The translations under genes and the position numbers were made by a program. Below, one piece after another: positions 34,712-43,296 of a stretch of DNA of 62,529 nt. The notes below the pieces were generated by a model. That model did no database searches. It had not been told where the DNA came from and saw nothing but the letters and a program-made list of their open reading frames with translations. Where the stretch lies: the NCBI RefSeq assembly GCF_021271205.1, contig NZ_JAIWKS010000017.1, positions 1-62,529 of the forward strand. Reading direction: 5' to 3'. The stretch's first letter is position 1; the number at the start of each line of letters is the position of its first letter. This DNA comes from Pseudomonas uvaldensis (GTDB lineage Bacteria; Pseudomonadota; Gammaproteobacteria; Pseudomonadales; Pseudomonadaceae).

Positions 34712-36927
34712 CTATTGAACAAGCCGAAGTGGTGGTCGTTGGCGCCGGGCTGGCGGGCAGTATCGTTGCCTATCAACTGGCCATGGCCGGGGTGGAGGTG
34801 CTGGTGCTCGAGTCGGGACCGGAGATCCCGGTCAACCGGGCGCAATACATGGAACGCTTCTATACCACCACGCTGAAAACCCCGGAATCGCCCTACCCAC
34901 CGGTCACTACACTGGACCCGCCCCGCAACCCGGCCGGCCAGAACGCCCCGCGTGCGACCATCGCTGACCTGATCCTGGGATGGGACAAACCGGAGACCAG
35001 TTACCTGGTACAAAAGGGGCCGATGCCTTTCACCAGCACTTATGAGCGAGTCGGCGGCGGAACCACCTGGCACTGGGTCGGGACCTGCCTGCGCATGGTG
35101 CCGAACGATTTTCGCCTGAAGACTCTGTACAACGTCGGGGTGGACTGGCCTATCGGCTACGATGACCTGCAGAGCGCCTATTGCCGGGCCGAAGCGGAGA
35201 TCGGCGTCTCGGCCAACGTTGCCGATCAGGCCTACCTGGGCATGACGTTTCCCGAGGGTTACGAATTTCCCATGCACAGCATTCCGTTGTCCTTGGTCGA
35301 TGGCAGTTTTGTCGCGGCGGTGACGGGGCAGGTATTCGACGGCTTGCCGTTGGTTGTCAGCCCGACGCCGGCCGGACGCAACTCCCAACCCTATGCAGGG
35401 CGCCGCGTATGTGCCGGCAACACCAACTGTACGCCGATCTGCCCGATCCAGGCCAAGTACGACGCCACCGTGACGTTGAACAAGGCCCTGGCCACCGGCA
35501 AGGTCAAGGTGCTGTACAGGACGGTTGCCACCAAGTTGAACGTAGGGTTGGACGGCACTATCTTCGGCGTGGAATTCAAGCAGTATCAATTGGGTGATGG
35601 ACCGGTCACCGGCTTTGGCGAGGCCATTGCTCAACGTTATGTCATCGCGGCCCATGCCATAGAAACCCCCAAGCTATTGCTCAACTCCGCCACGCCCGCC
35701 TGGCCCAAGGGCGTGGCCAACAGCAGCGGTCAGGTGGGGCGCAACCTGGCCGACCACCCGATCTACCTGGCGTGGGGGCTGATGCCTGAAGGCAAGGCGA
35801 TTTTTCCCTACCGTGGTCCCCTGTCCACCGCGGGCATCGAGAGCTTGCGTGACGGTGCCTTTCGCAGCGAACGCGCGGCGTGGCGTATTGAGATCGGCAA
35901 CGAGGGCTGGAACTGGCCGGCCAACGATCCCTACGACACGGTGGCCGATTTTATCGACGGTACGAACAACAACGGCGTCAACCCGGTGAAGTCGGACCAG
36001 GACCCCGTACCCCCTACCGAGGCGCTTTATGGAACAGCGCTGGTGCAGAAACTCAACGACATTTTCATCCGGCAGTTCCGCATCGCGTTCCTGGTGGAGC
36101 AGGTGGAAGACGATCCCGATAACGCCAAGTGTTACATCGTGCCATCGGCCGACTACAAGGACCTGCTCGGTATTCCCCGGCCGGAAATTCACTATGAATT
36201 GTCCAAGTACACCCAGAAGGGGTTCCTGGAGGCAAAACGGTTGGCCACTCACATTATCAAAGACCTGCTCGGCGCCGTGGAACTGACCAAACCCCTTACG
36301 CCAGGGACGTTCACTTACGGAAACGAACCTATGAGCTTCCAAGGTGCCGGGCACCTGATGGGCACTTATCGCATGGGCAGTGACCCGGCCACATCGGTGG
36401 TCGACAAGGACCAGCGCAGTTGGGATCACAAGAACCTGTTCCTGGTGGGCGATGGGGTTTTCCCCAGCAGCGGCACCTCGAATCCGAGCCTGACGATCGC
36501 CGCCTTGTCGTTCCAGGCCGGGGACACCGTGGCCAACGATCTGAAGGCGGTGACTCTGACGGTCCAGGCCAATAAAAGCTGGCAGGGCACCGGCGTGCAG
36601 GTCAATGCGCTGGTACCACGCCTGGTTCGCTACGTCTCTGGACTTTGGTGTGCCAGTCCGCAAGGCGGGAATGTCGATGGGAATGGCGGTTCGAGGCACA
36701 TCGACTACAGCAGCTACGCCTTGCCAGGGGCTGCCGAAGGTGCCTTGGTCGGTCGTGTGGGCGATGGTGGCACACCGTTTCTGGTGGGTGATCTGGGGCA
36801 AGTTCCAGGAAACCAGCAAGGGGAACTGCAACTGTGCATCAATGATGATTTGACCGGGCAGCACGGGGCTGGCTTGAGCGATAACTCCGGCGCTCTGACC
36901 ATCCGGGTCGAGTTCGGTGCGCTGTAA
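34708..36927 (+). CDS. GMC-family FAD dehydrogenase with a C-terminal LecA-like domain
   Basis: The 739-residue protein is a GMC oxidoreductase: FAD motif VVVGAGLAGSIVAYQLA, a Cys triad at 235, 241 and 245 (VCAGNTNCTPIC) spaced as in the [3Fe-4S] site of FAD-glucose dehydrogenases, the His motif GAGHLMGTYRMG and the FAD-proximal block SSGTSNPSLTIAALSF. After the GMC end at about residue 613 comes an extra domain of about 125 residues. It resembles the PA-IL/LecA lectin family: W at 'SWQGTGVQV', GALVGRVGDGG, PFLVGD, LQLCINDD and SDNSGALTIRVEF. The LecA calcium-site ND and DN pairs seem kept, but the galactose-contact His/Gln loop does not. No signal peptide is seen. The substrate is unknown, probably a sugar or polyol. 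Confidence 0.85.
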   Translation: MTIEQAEVVVVGAGLAGSIVAYQLAMAGVEVLVLESGPEIPVNRAQYMERFYTTTLKTPESPYPPVTTLDPPRNPAGQNAPRATIADLILGWDKPETSYLVQKGPMPFTSTYERVGGGTTWHWVGTCLRMVPNDFRLKTLYNVGVDWPIGYDDLQSAYCRAEAEIGVSANVADQAYLGMTFPEGYEFPMHSIPLSLVDGSFVAAVTGQVFDGLPLVVSPTPAGRNSQPYAGRRVCAGNTNCTPICPIQAKYDATVTLNKALATGKVKVLYRTVATKLNVGLDGTIFGVEFKQYQLGDGPVTGFGEAIAQRYVIAAHAIETPKLLLNSATPAWPKGVANSSGQVGRNLADHPIYLAWGLMPEGKAIFPYRGPLSTAGIESLRDGAFRSERAAWRIEIGNEGWNWPANDPYDTVADFIDGTNNNGVNPVKSDQDPVPPTEALYGTALVQKLNDIFIRQFRIAFLVEQVEDDPDNAKCYIVPSADYKDLLGIPRPEIHYELSKYTQKGFLEAKRLATHIIKDLLGAVELTKPLTPGTFTYGNEPMSFQGAGHLMGTYRMGSDPATSVVDKDQRSWDHKNLFLVGDGVFPSSGTSNPSLTIAALSFQAGDTVANDLKAVTLTVQANKSWQGTGVQVNALVPRLVRYVSGLWCASPQGGNVDGNGGSRHIDYSSYALPGAAEGALVGRVGDGGTPFLVGDLGQVPGNQQGELQLCINDDLTGQHGAGLSDNSGALTIRVEFGAL

Positions 36928-36936
36928 TGCTTGAGA

Positions 36937-36971
36937 GGTGAGGCCAGGCTCTTGTGGGAGCGGGCCTCACC
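36937..36971 (+). terminator. Hairpin after the dehydrogenase operon, fused to a REP head
   Basis: A perfect 9-bp inverted repeat, GGTGAGGCC / GGCCTCACC, has a 17-base loop that contains a REP head (TGTGGGAGC). It starts 10 bp after the flavoprotein stop. There is no T tract, so intrinsic termination is uncertain. Confidence 0.55.
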
Positions 36972-36994
36972 ACGTTAATGACATGGCGCTGTTT

Positions 36995-37519
36995 TCAAAC
37001 CGCCGAACGCTGGTTGCGCATCGCCACCGGCCCGGCGCGTTCTTCGATAGCCTGCTTCAGCTCGTTGCGCAGTCCCAGTAGAAATCCCGCTTCGACCACC
37101 ACGAACAAGGGGCCGACGATCAGTCCTGTCAGATCGTCGACGAACGCCGGCTTGCGGCCTTCGTAATAATGGCCGACAAACTGAATGATCCAACCCACCA
37201 CAAACAGGCCCAGGCCGCTGCCGAGCCACACCGATGTGCTTTGCGTGGCCAATACCTGCCCCAGCCATACGGCCAGACCCAACAGCACCGTCATCAGCAC
37301 ACCCAGGCGTAACTCCAGGCGCAGGTAGAACCAGGCACTGGCCGCCGCCACCAGCAAGGCTGGCGACAACAGAACCGCGCCCAACGGCCAGCCCGGCCGT
37401 GACAGCAGCACGGCAACGGCGACGAATATCAGCGGAATGCCAATGAAGTGCGTGGCGATGTTGCGAGGGTCGCGATGGTAGGCGGCGTATTGACTGAGAT
37501 GATCGACGAGGCTTTTCAT
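36995..37519 (-). CDS. Mpo1-like/DUF962 membrane protein
   Basis: The 174-residue protein has the two hallmark histidine motifs of the Mpo1/YGL010w (DUF962) family: YHRDPRNIATHFIGIPLIF near the N-terminus and QFVGHYYEGRKPAFVDD further on. About four hydrophobic segments lie between and after them. The yeast member is an Fe-dependent dioxygenase acting on 2-hydroxy fatty acids; bacterial members are mostly uncharacterised. The position of the motifs and the length fit the family. GAGGAACAA lies directly before the start. It is divergent from the Crp/Fnr-type regulator at 37607. Confidence 0.85.
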   Translation of the reverse strand: MKSLVDHLSQYAAYHRDPRNIATHFIGIPLIFVAVAVLLSRPGWPLGAVLLSPALLVAAASAWFYLRLELRLGVLMTVLLGLAVWLGQVLATQSTSVWLGSGLGLFVVGWIIQFVGHYYEGRKPAFVDDLTGLIVGPLFVVVEAGFLLGLRNELKQAIEERAGPVAMRNQRSAV

Positions 37520-37606
37520 TGTTGTTCCTCCTGATGTGATACCTGCATGATGCCCAGGTTCTACGCGGCGCTCTGTCAGCTAGCCGACACTTGTCCCGGA
37601 GTTTCC

Positions 37607-38293
37607 ATGAATTCGCATCCCTGGCACTCGCACCTGATGACCGGTCACTGGTACAGCCATTTGCCCGTCCCGTTACAGGATAGTCTGCTGGGGATCTCGC
37701 GGGTGCGTCGCCTTTCTCCGGGGCATCGACTCTTTAAGCGCGGTGATCCGCCGTGCGGCCTGTACGCCGTACTGGAAGGCGCGGTGCGGGTCGGCGCGGT
37801 CAACGAACAGGGCAAGGAAGCGTTGTTGAGCGTGATCGAGGCGCCGCACTGGTTCGGTGAGATCTGCCTGTTCGACGGCCAGCCGCGTACCCACGACGCG
37901 GTGGCGGTAGGTCAATGCACCTTGCTGCATTTGCCTCAAGCGGCGTTGCTGGCATTGCTGGAGGAACAACCGGTCCATTGGCGGCAACTGGCTTTGCTGA
38001 TGAGCCACAAACTTCGCCTGACCTTCATCAATCTCGAACAACTGAGCCTGATGCCCGCACCGGCCCGCGTCGCCCACCGCTTGCTGATGATTGCCGAGGG
38101 CTACGGCGAAATCGAAGCGACCCGCCAGGTCCTGCAACTGCCCCAGGAACAACTGGCGCTGATGCTGTCGCTCTCGCGCCAGACCACCAACCAGATCCTC
38201 AAGGACCTGCAAGGCCAGGGCATCCTTCACCTTGGCTACGGTGAAATCGAGATCCTCGATATTGAGCGGCTGCGGGTGCTGAGTGCCACCTGA
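37607..38293 (+). CDS. Crp/Fnr-family transcriptional regulator
   Basis: The 228-residue protein has a cyclic-nucleotide-binding-type beta-roll (LFKRGDPPCGLYAVLEGAVR, WFGEICLFDGQPRTHDAVAV), a dimer helix and a winged helix-turn-helix (LPQEQLALMLSLSRQTTNQI). The cAMP-contact Arg-Ser pair of Crp is replaced (QPRTHDA), and the Fnr cysteine cluster is absent, so the signal is unknown. ATG 37607 with GGAG upstream is preferred over 37547. It is 87 bp from the divergent Mpo1-like gene. Confidence 0.9.
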   Translation: MNSHPWHSHLMTGHWYSHLPVPLQDSLLGISRVRRLSPGHRLFKRGDPPCGLYAVLEGAVRVGAVNEQGKEALLSVIEAPHWFGEICLFDGQPRTHDAVAVGQCTLLHLPQAALLALLEEQPVHWRQLALLMSHKLRLTFINLEQLSLMPAPARVAHRLLMIAEGYGEIEATRQVLQLPQEQLALMLSLSRQTTNQILKDLQGQGILHLGYGEIEILDIERLRVLSAT

Positions 38294-38319
38294 AGGGTTG
38301 TATCGACTGATCCGCCGTC

Positions 38320-38417
38320 ATCGCGAGCAGGCTCGCTCCCACATTGGTCTTCGGTGGTACACCGATTTTCATTCGCCGCTAACCTCCTGTGGGAGCGAGC
38401 CTGCTCGCGATGACGGC
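38320..38417. repeat. REPIN between the Crp/Fnr and AraC genes
   Basis: Facing REP copies with core GTGGGAGCGAGCCTGCTCGC and the CGATGACGG flank are separated by about 44 bp. It sits between two convergent genes. Confidence 0.9.
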
Positions 38418-38437
38418 AGATCGGGCGACACAAAACC

Positions 38438-39442
38438 CTAGCGCAACCCCTCGCGAAACTGCCCCGGCGTCATCCCGGTCCAGCGCTTGAACGCACGGCT
38501 GAAGCTGCTGGCGTCGGCAAAACCCAGCAGATATCCGACTTCGCTCAATGAGCAATCGGGGTCGCGCAGGTGCAGCAGCGCCAGGTTTTCCCGGCATTCG
38601 TTGAGCAGCGCGTCGAAGCGGCAGCCTTCATCGGCCAGGTGTCGTTGCAGGCTGCGCAGGCTCAGGTGCATGGCCTGGGCGATGCGTTCGGCGCTGGGTT
38701 CGCCTTCGGGCAACTGGGCCTCGATGGCGGCGCGTACCTTGCGTTCCCAGGTCAGTGGCTGGAGCTGGGCGAGGGTGCGCTTGAGCACTGTTTCGTTGTG
38801 TTCGGCCAGTTCCGGATTGGCGTCGTCCAAGTGCCTGTCGAAATCGGCCAGGCCGAATTCCAGGTAATCCTGGCCGGCTGAAAAATGCACCGGTGAGCGG
38901 AACACTTTATGCCAGGGGCCGGGATCCGCCGGCTCCGGACGCCGCAGGTATACCGCCAGGGGCGCATAGTCACGGCCCAGCCGGTTGCGACAGGTACGCA
39001 CGTAAATCGCGGCGAAGGCATCGATGGCCTCGAAGGCTGGGGCCGGATGGGCCTGGGGGGCATCGAGACTGAAGCGGTAGCGGTCTTCGCAGCGGCGCAG
39101 TTGCAACGTCAAGGCATCGCTGACCACCGGGTGATAGCGCACGATCCGCTCGAACACTTCCCGCAGGCTGCCGCTGGCCACCAGGGCATAACCCAATGCA
39201 TGGAATGTGGTGGGACTGACGAAGCGCGACACCCGCAGACCGATGGCCGGGTCGCCACTGGCTTGTACCGCCAGCGTCCACAGACGCGTGGTGCCCGAGA
39301 GCGGGTAGCGGGCGTTGGGGTCATCCATCAACTGCGGGTCGAGGCCAGCCTCGACGCACAGCGCGTGGCTGTCCAGGCCCAGTGCATCGAGCTGTTTGCG
39401 CAGGGCGCGGGTCCAGCTGGCGAGGGTGGTCGGTTCAGTCAT
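38438..39442 (-). CDS. AraC-family regulator (ornithine-utilisation/OruR-like layout)
   Basis: The 334-residue protein has a large N-terminal ligand domain of the AraC 'arabinose-binding' type found in Pseudomonas (PLSGTTRLWTLAVQASGDPA, FHALGYALVASGSLREVFER). The C-terminal two-motif AraC DNA-binding domain reads ERIAQAMHLSLRSLQRHLADEG and LSEVGYLLGFADASSFSRAFKRW. It is divergent from the desaturase gene at 39543, with 100 bp between, and probably controls it. The ligand could be a fatty acid or related lipid, by context only. Confidence 0.9.
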   Translation of the reverse strand: MTEPTTLASWTRALRKQLDALGLDSHALCVEAGLDPQLMDDPNARYPLSGTTRLWTLAVQASGDPAIGLRVSRFVSPTTFHALGYALVASGSLREVFERIVRYHPVVSDALTLQLRRCEDRYRFSLDAPQAHPAPAFEAIDAFAAIYVRTCRNRLGRDYAPLAVYLRRPEPADPGPWHKVFRSPVHFSAGQDYLEFGLADFDRHLDDANPELAEHNETVLKRTLAQLQPLTWERKVRAAIEAQLPEGEPSAERIAQAMHLSLRSLQRHLADEGCRFDALLNECRENLALLHLRDPDCSLSEVGYLLGFADASSFSRAFKRWTGMTPGQFREGLR

Positions 39443-39542
39443 GACGATTGGCGCTTGCGGTCAACAGGTTGGCGTTTACGGCTACCACCCTGTGGAACCA
39501 CGCCCGTCAGGATGAGCACATCGTTACTAGAGGATGTAAGCC

Positions 39543-40616
39543 ATGCATGGCACTTGCGCAAGTCCCGACCGATTGAATGCACAACAACGAGCTGCCCATA
39601 TTCGCCAGGTGGTGTTGGCCCGAGGCGATGAATTGCGCCGGCGTTATCCGATCCTTCGGCATCAGGACGCGCTGGGAGTGTGCATCCTGGCGTTCGCCCT
39701 GGCCGGGATGATCGGATCGGCCCTGCTGTACCTCAACGGTCACCTGGACGGCTGGGCATGCCTGCTGCTCAACGCGTTTTTCGCGTCCCTGACCCATGAG
39801 CTGGAGCATGACCTGATCCACAGCATGTACTTTCGCAAGCAGCGCCTGCCCCATAACCTGATGATGGGGCTGGTGTGGCTGGCGCGGCCGAGTACCATCA
39901 ACCCGTGGATCCGTCGACACCTGCACCTCAATCACCACAAGGTCTCCGGCAGCGAAGCCGACATGGAAGAGCGGGCCATCACCAACGGGGAGCCCTGGGG
40001 GCTGGCGCGATTGCTGATGGTCGGCGACAACGTGATGTCGGCCTTCATCCGCCTGCTCCGGGCCAGGACATGGGCCCACAAACGCAGCATTCTCAAGCGC
40101 ACACTCAAGGTGTATTTCCCGCTGGCGCTGGTGCACTGGGGAGCCTGGTATGTGTTTCTCGGTTTTCACGGGGCCAACGGCATTGCCGGCCTGCTCGGCA
40201 CCGCGATCGACTGGTCCGCCGACACCCTGGCGGTGATGCACGTCATCGACATCGCGGCGGTGGTGATCATCGGTCCGAACGTGTTGCGCACTTTTTGCCT
40301 GCATTTCATCAGCTCGAACATGCACTACTACGGCGACGTCGAGCCGGGCAACGTCATGCAGCAGACCCAGGTGCTCAATGCGTGGTGGCTGTGGCCGTTG
40401 CAGGCGTTCTGCTTCAATTTCGGCAGCAGTCACGGAATCCATCATTTCGTGGTGAAGGAGCCGTTCTACATTCGTCAATTGACGGTGCCGGTGGCCCACG
40501 AGGTTATGCGGGAGATGGGCGTGCGGTTCAATGACGTTGGCACGTTCGGGCGGGCGAATAGGTTCGTGCGACAGGAAGGTGTGGTGCGGAGGGAAGGGAA
40601 GGCCGTTCGGGTTTGA
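39543..40616 (+). CDS. Membrane fatty-acid desaturase/hydroxylase
   Basis: The 357-residue protein has three histidine clusters of the membrane di-iron superfamily: HELEHDLIHSM, HLHLNHHKVSG and HGIHHFVV. Hydrophobic segments flank them (LGVCILAFALAGMIGSALLYL and others). It differs from the DesA-like enzyme at 24870 in length and box spacing, so the two are not recent duplicates. Whether it desaturates or hydroxylates, and which lipid it acts on, cannot be told. The start lies 100 bp from the divergent AraC gene, with GAGG about 10 bases upstream. Confidence 0.85.
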   Translation: MHGTCASPDRLNAQQRAAHIRQVVLARGDELRRRYPILRHQDALGVCILAFALAGMIGSALLYLNGHLDGWACLLLNAFFASLTHELEHDLIHSMYFRKQRLPHNLMMGLVWLARPSTINPWIRRHLHLNHHKVSGSEADMEERAITNGEPWGLARLLMVGDNVMSAFIRLLRARTWAHKRSILKRTLKVYFPLALVHWGAWYVFLGFHGANGIAGLLGTAIDWSADTLAVMHVIDIAAVVIIGPNVLRTFCLHFISSNMHYYGDVEPGNVMQQTQVLNAWWLWPLQAFCFNFGSSHGIHHFVVKEPFYIRQLTVPVAHEVMREMGVRFNDVGTFGRANRFVRQEGVVRREGKAVRV

Positions 40617-40642
40617 GGAGCACAATTTCAGGGATAAAAAAC

Positions 40643-40680
40643 AACTTGTGGCGAGGGGATAAATTCCCTCGCCACAGGTT
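40643..40680. repeat. GTGGCGAGGG-family hairpin after the desaturase
   Basis: An 11-bp stem, TGTGGCGAGGG / CCCTCGCCACA, has an eight-base loop, extended by a further partly paired AAC/GTT. It belongs to the second repeat family seen also at 11405 and 57672. It sits between two convergent genes. Confidence 0.75.
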
Positions 40681-40704
40681 GCCGTGGGTGACCTGAAGAA
40701 TGAG

Positions 40705-43209
40705 TCAGAATTGGTAGCTCACGGTAGCCGCCACGTTGCGTTCTTCGCCCATGTAGCAATAACTCAGGCTGGCGCACGAGGCCACGTAGGTTTCGTTGGT
40801 CAGGTTGTTGGCATTCAGGCGCACGTCCATACCCTTCAAGCCGACCTTGCCCAGGTCATACCCCACCGAGGCGTCGAACAGCGTGTAGGACGGCACCTTC
40901 ATGGTGTTTTCCGCATCCGCCCAGCTGTAGCCGACATAACGCACGCCGCCGCCCAGTCGCAGGCCATCCAGGGCGCCGCTGTCGAACTTGTAGTCGGCCC
41001 ATACCGAAGCCATGTGGCGCGGGGCCTGGGTCGGTGAGTTGCCTTTGTTTTCGATGATGTCGCTCGGGGTGCTCAACGTGCTGACCATTGACTTCGAGTA
41101 TTCGATGTCGGTGAAGGTGTAGCTGCCCAACAGCTTGAGCTGCTCGGTCAACTGCAGGTGCGCTTCCAGTTCCAGGCCCTGGGAACGTACGGCCCCCACG
41201 GCACGGTAGAAGTTTTCCTGGGGCAGTTTGGTCGCCAGGTTTTCCTGGTCGATGCGGAACAGCGACGCCGTGTACAGGTCATCCGTGCCCGGTGGCTGGT
41301 ACTTCAAGCCCAGCTCCCATTGCTTGCCATCGGTCGGCGGCAGCGGGTTGCCGGCGCTGTCGGCATAGGAGTTGGGGTTGAACGACTCGGAGTAGCTGAT
41401 GTATGGCGCCAGTCCGTTGTCGAACAGGTACAACGCTCCGGCGCGGCCGGTAAGCTTGGTGCGCTTGTCGTTGATTTCGGTGCCTTGCGGGCGACCCGAT
41501 TCGGCGATGCGGTTTTCATCCGAGGTCTCGACCCAGTCCTGGCGCAGGCCGAGAGAGAAGCGCCACTTGTCCATTTCGACCAGGTCTTGCAGGTAAACGC
41601 CGGTCTGCTCCAGACGCCGCAGATAACTGGTAGGGCTGAAATAGGTGATGGCCGAGTTGCCATAGACCGGATCGAAGGCATTGATCGGTGCCAGGCTGCC
41701 GCTGGTCCAGTCGACCACGGTCTTGCGGCGCTGATAATCGATGCCCGTCAGCACGGTGTGCTTGGTCGCGCCGGTGAAGAATTCGGCTTGCAACATGTTG
41801 TCGACGATGAAGGCGTGGAGCTTTTCTTCGGCGCCGGTGTAGTAGCGGTTCAGCTCGTTGCTGGTGGGCGTCGTCCAGCCGTAGGCGTAGACCTGGTCGT
41901 TCTTGACCTCCGAATCCAGGTAACGGAAGTTCTGCCGGGCAGTGAAGACATCGTTGAAGCGGTGCTCGAACTGGTAGCCGAACGATTGCTGGTCACGCTC
42001 ATAGCGATCGACGCCGGGTTCACCTTCGAAGAAGTTTTCGGAAATCCGTCGGCCGTTGCGCTGGTGCAAGGTACCGTCGGCCGGCATGCCGCCGTGGTAG
42101 CCGCCGTCGGGGTCGTGCTGCAGATAGGCCTGGAGGGTCAGCGAAGTGTCTTCGGTGAAATCGATGCTCACCGTGGGCGCGAGGGCGAAGCGTTTTTCCT
42201 TGTTGTGATCGAACTGGGTGTCGGAGGTGTCCGCCAAACCGATCAGGCGATAAGCGATGCGCTTGTCATCGTCCACCGGCCCGGTGAAGTCGAAGCCTAC
42301 ACCACGCTGGCCCTGGGTGCCGACCGTCGCCTGGACCTGGCGATAAGCCTCGTACAAGGGTTTCTTGCTGGTGAGCGCCACCAGGCCGCCGGGAGAGCTG
42401 CGGCCATAGAGCACCGAGGACGGTCCCTTGAGGATATCGACCCGCTCCAGGAAATACGGGTCGATCTGGATGGAACTGTAGGTGCCGCTGTCGCCCATGG
42501 ACTTGAGGCCGTCGAGGTAGATGTTATCCACCGAGCCATCGTTGAAGCCGCGCATCGCCACGTAGTCGTAGCGGTGGGTGGCGCCGTAGGGGTTGGTCAA
42601 CACGCCTGGGGTATAACGCATGGCCTGGGACACGGTCTGTGCACCCTGGTCGTCCATCTGCTCGCGAGTGACCACCGATACGCTTTGGGAGGTTTCCCGC
42701 AGGGCGGTACTGGTCTTGGTGGCGACCTGGCTGTGGGTGGCGTTGTAGCCCTCCATGCTGCCCAGGGCATTACCCAGGGCAAACCCTTTGATATCGGTGG
42801 TTGGCAACGCCAGAGTGCTGCCCTCGGCCTCGGTCTGCAGGACATAACTGCTGCCGTCCTGGCTGACGGCAACCAGTCCTGAACCGCTGAGCAGATGGCT
42901 CAAGGCCTGGTCTGCCGAGTATTCGCCTTGCAGACCGGGGGACTGGACGCCACGGGTCTGCTCCGGGGTACTGGCCAGGGTGATACCTGCCTGGCGAGCG
43001 AATTGGTTCAATACGTCGCTGAGGGGGCCGGCCGGGATGTTGTAGCTCTGGCGGCTGGTGCTGACGCTGTCGGGGGCGGCGACCGCCAGTACCGGTGCGA
43101 CGCCGGCACCCAGCGCGGTGGTCAGTAGCGCGGCGCGGATGGCCTGGCGCAGCAGTCGGGTTTGCGAGGAACCGCCGAAGGGGGTCTTGAGGTTTACGCG
43201 CTCGGTCAT
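40705..43209 (-). CDS. TonB-dependent siderophore receptor with signalling (STN) domain
   Basis: The 834-residue outer-membrane receptor has a signal peptide (AIRAALLTTALGAGVAPVLAVAA). An N-terminal STN signalling domain (YNIPAGPLSDVLNQFARQAG to YVLQ) follows, then a plug (SVSVVTREQMDDQGAQTVSQ, VDILKGPSSVLYGRSSPGG) and a 22-strand-type barrel ending ATVSYQF. The C-terminal CASLSYCYMGEERNV resembles hydroxamate receptors such as FiuA/FoxA, so ferrichrome or ferrioxamine uptake is likely. The STN domain and the adjacent FecR/FecI-type pair show cell-surface signalling. It is downstream of both regulators on the same strand. Confidence 0.93.
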   Translation of the reverse strand: MTERVNLKTPFGGSSQTRLLRQAIRAALLTTALGAGVAPVLAVAAPDSVSTSRQSYNIPAGPLSDVLNQFARQAGITLASTPEQTRGVQSPGLQGEYSADQALSHLLSGSGLVAVSQDGSSYVLQTEAEGSTLALPTTDIKGFALGNALGSMEGYNATHSQVATKTSTALRETSQSVSVVTREQMDDQGAQTVSQAMRYTPGVLTNPYGATHRYDYVAMRGFNDGSVDNIYLDGLKSMGDSGTYSSIQIDPYFLERVDILKGPSSVLYGRSSPGGLVALTSKKPLYEAYRQVQATVGTQGQRGVGFDFTGPVDDDKRIAYRLIGLADTSDTQFDHNKEKRFALAPTVSIDFTEDTSLTLQAYLQHDPDGGYHGGMPADGTLHQRNGRRISENFFEGEPGVDRYERDQQSFGYQFEHRFNDVFTARQNFRYLDSEVKNDQVYAYGWTTPTSNELNRYYTGAEEKLHAFIVDNMLQAEFFTGATKHTVLTGIDYQRRKTVVDWTSGSLAPINAFDPVYGNSAITYFSPTSYLRRLEQTGVYLQDLVEMDKWRFSLGLRQDWVETSDENRIAESGRPQGTEINDKRTKLTGRAGALYLFDNGLAPYISYSESFNPNSYADSAGNPLPPTDGKQWELGLKYQPPGTDDLYTASLFRIDQENLATKLPQENFYRAVGAVRSQGLELEAHLQLTEQLKLLGSYTFTDIEYSKSMVSTLSTPSDIIENKGNSPTQAPRHMASVWADYKFDSGALDGLRLGGGVRYVGYSWADAENTMKVPSYTLFDASVGYDLGKVGLKGMDVRLNANNLTNETYVASCASLSYCYMGEERNVAATVSYQF

Positions 43210-43296
43210 TTACAGGTTTCCGTTGGAGTCGCTGAAGGCAGAAAAGCGTTGATTACCTTCCTAGCCGGTCAGCCTCCCAAAACCCGCCAAAAAAAA

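Noticed and set aside
41158..42882. A 574-codon ORF on the plus strand opposite the TonB receptor
   Set aside because: It is a GC-rich antisense shadow of a receptor with complete family motifs; its translation has no recognisable fold and no ribosome site.
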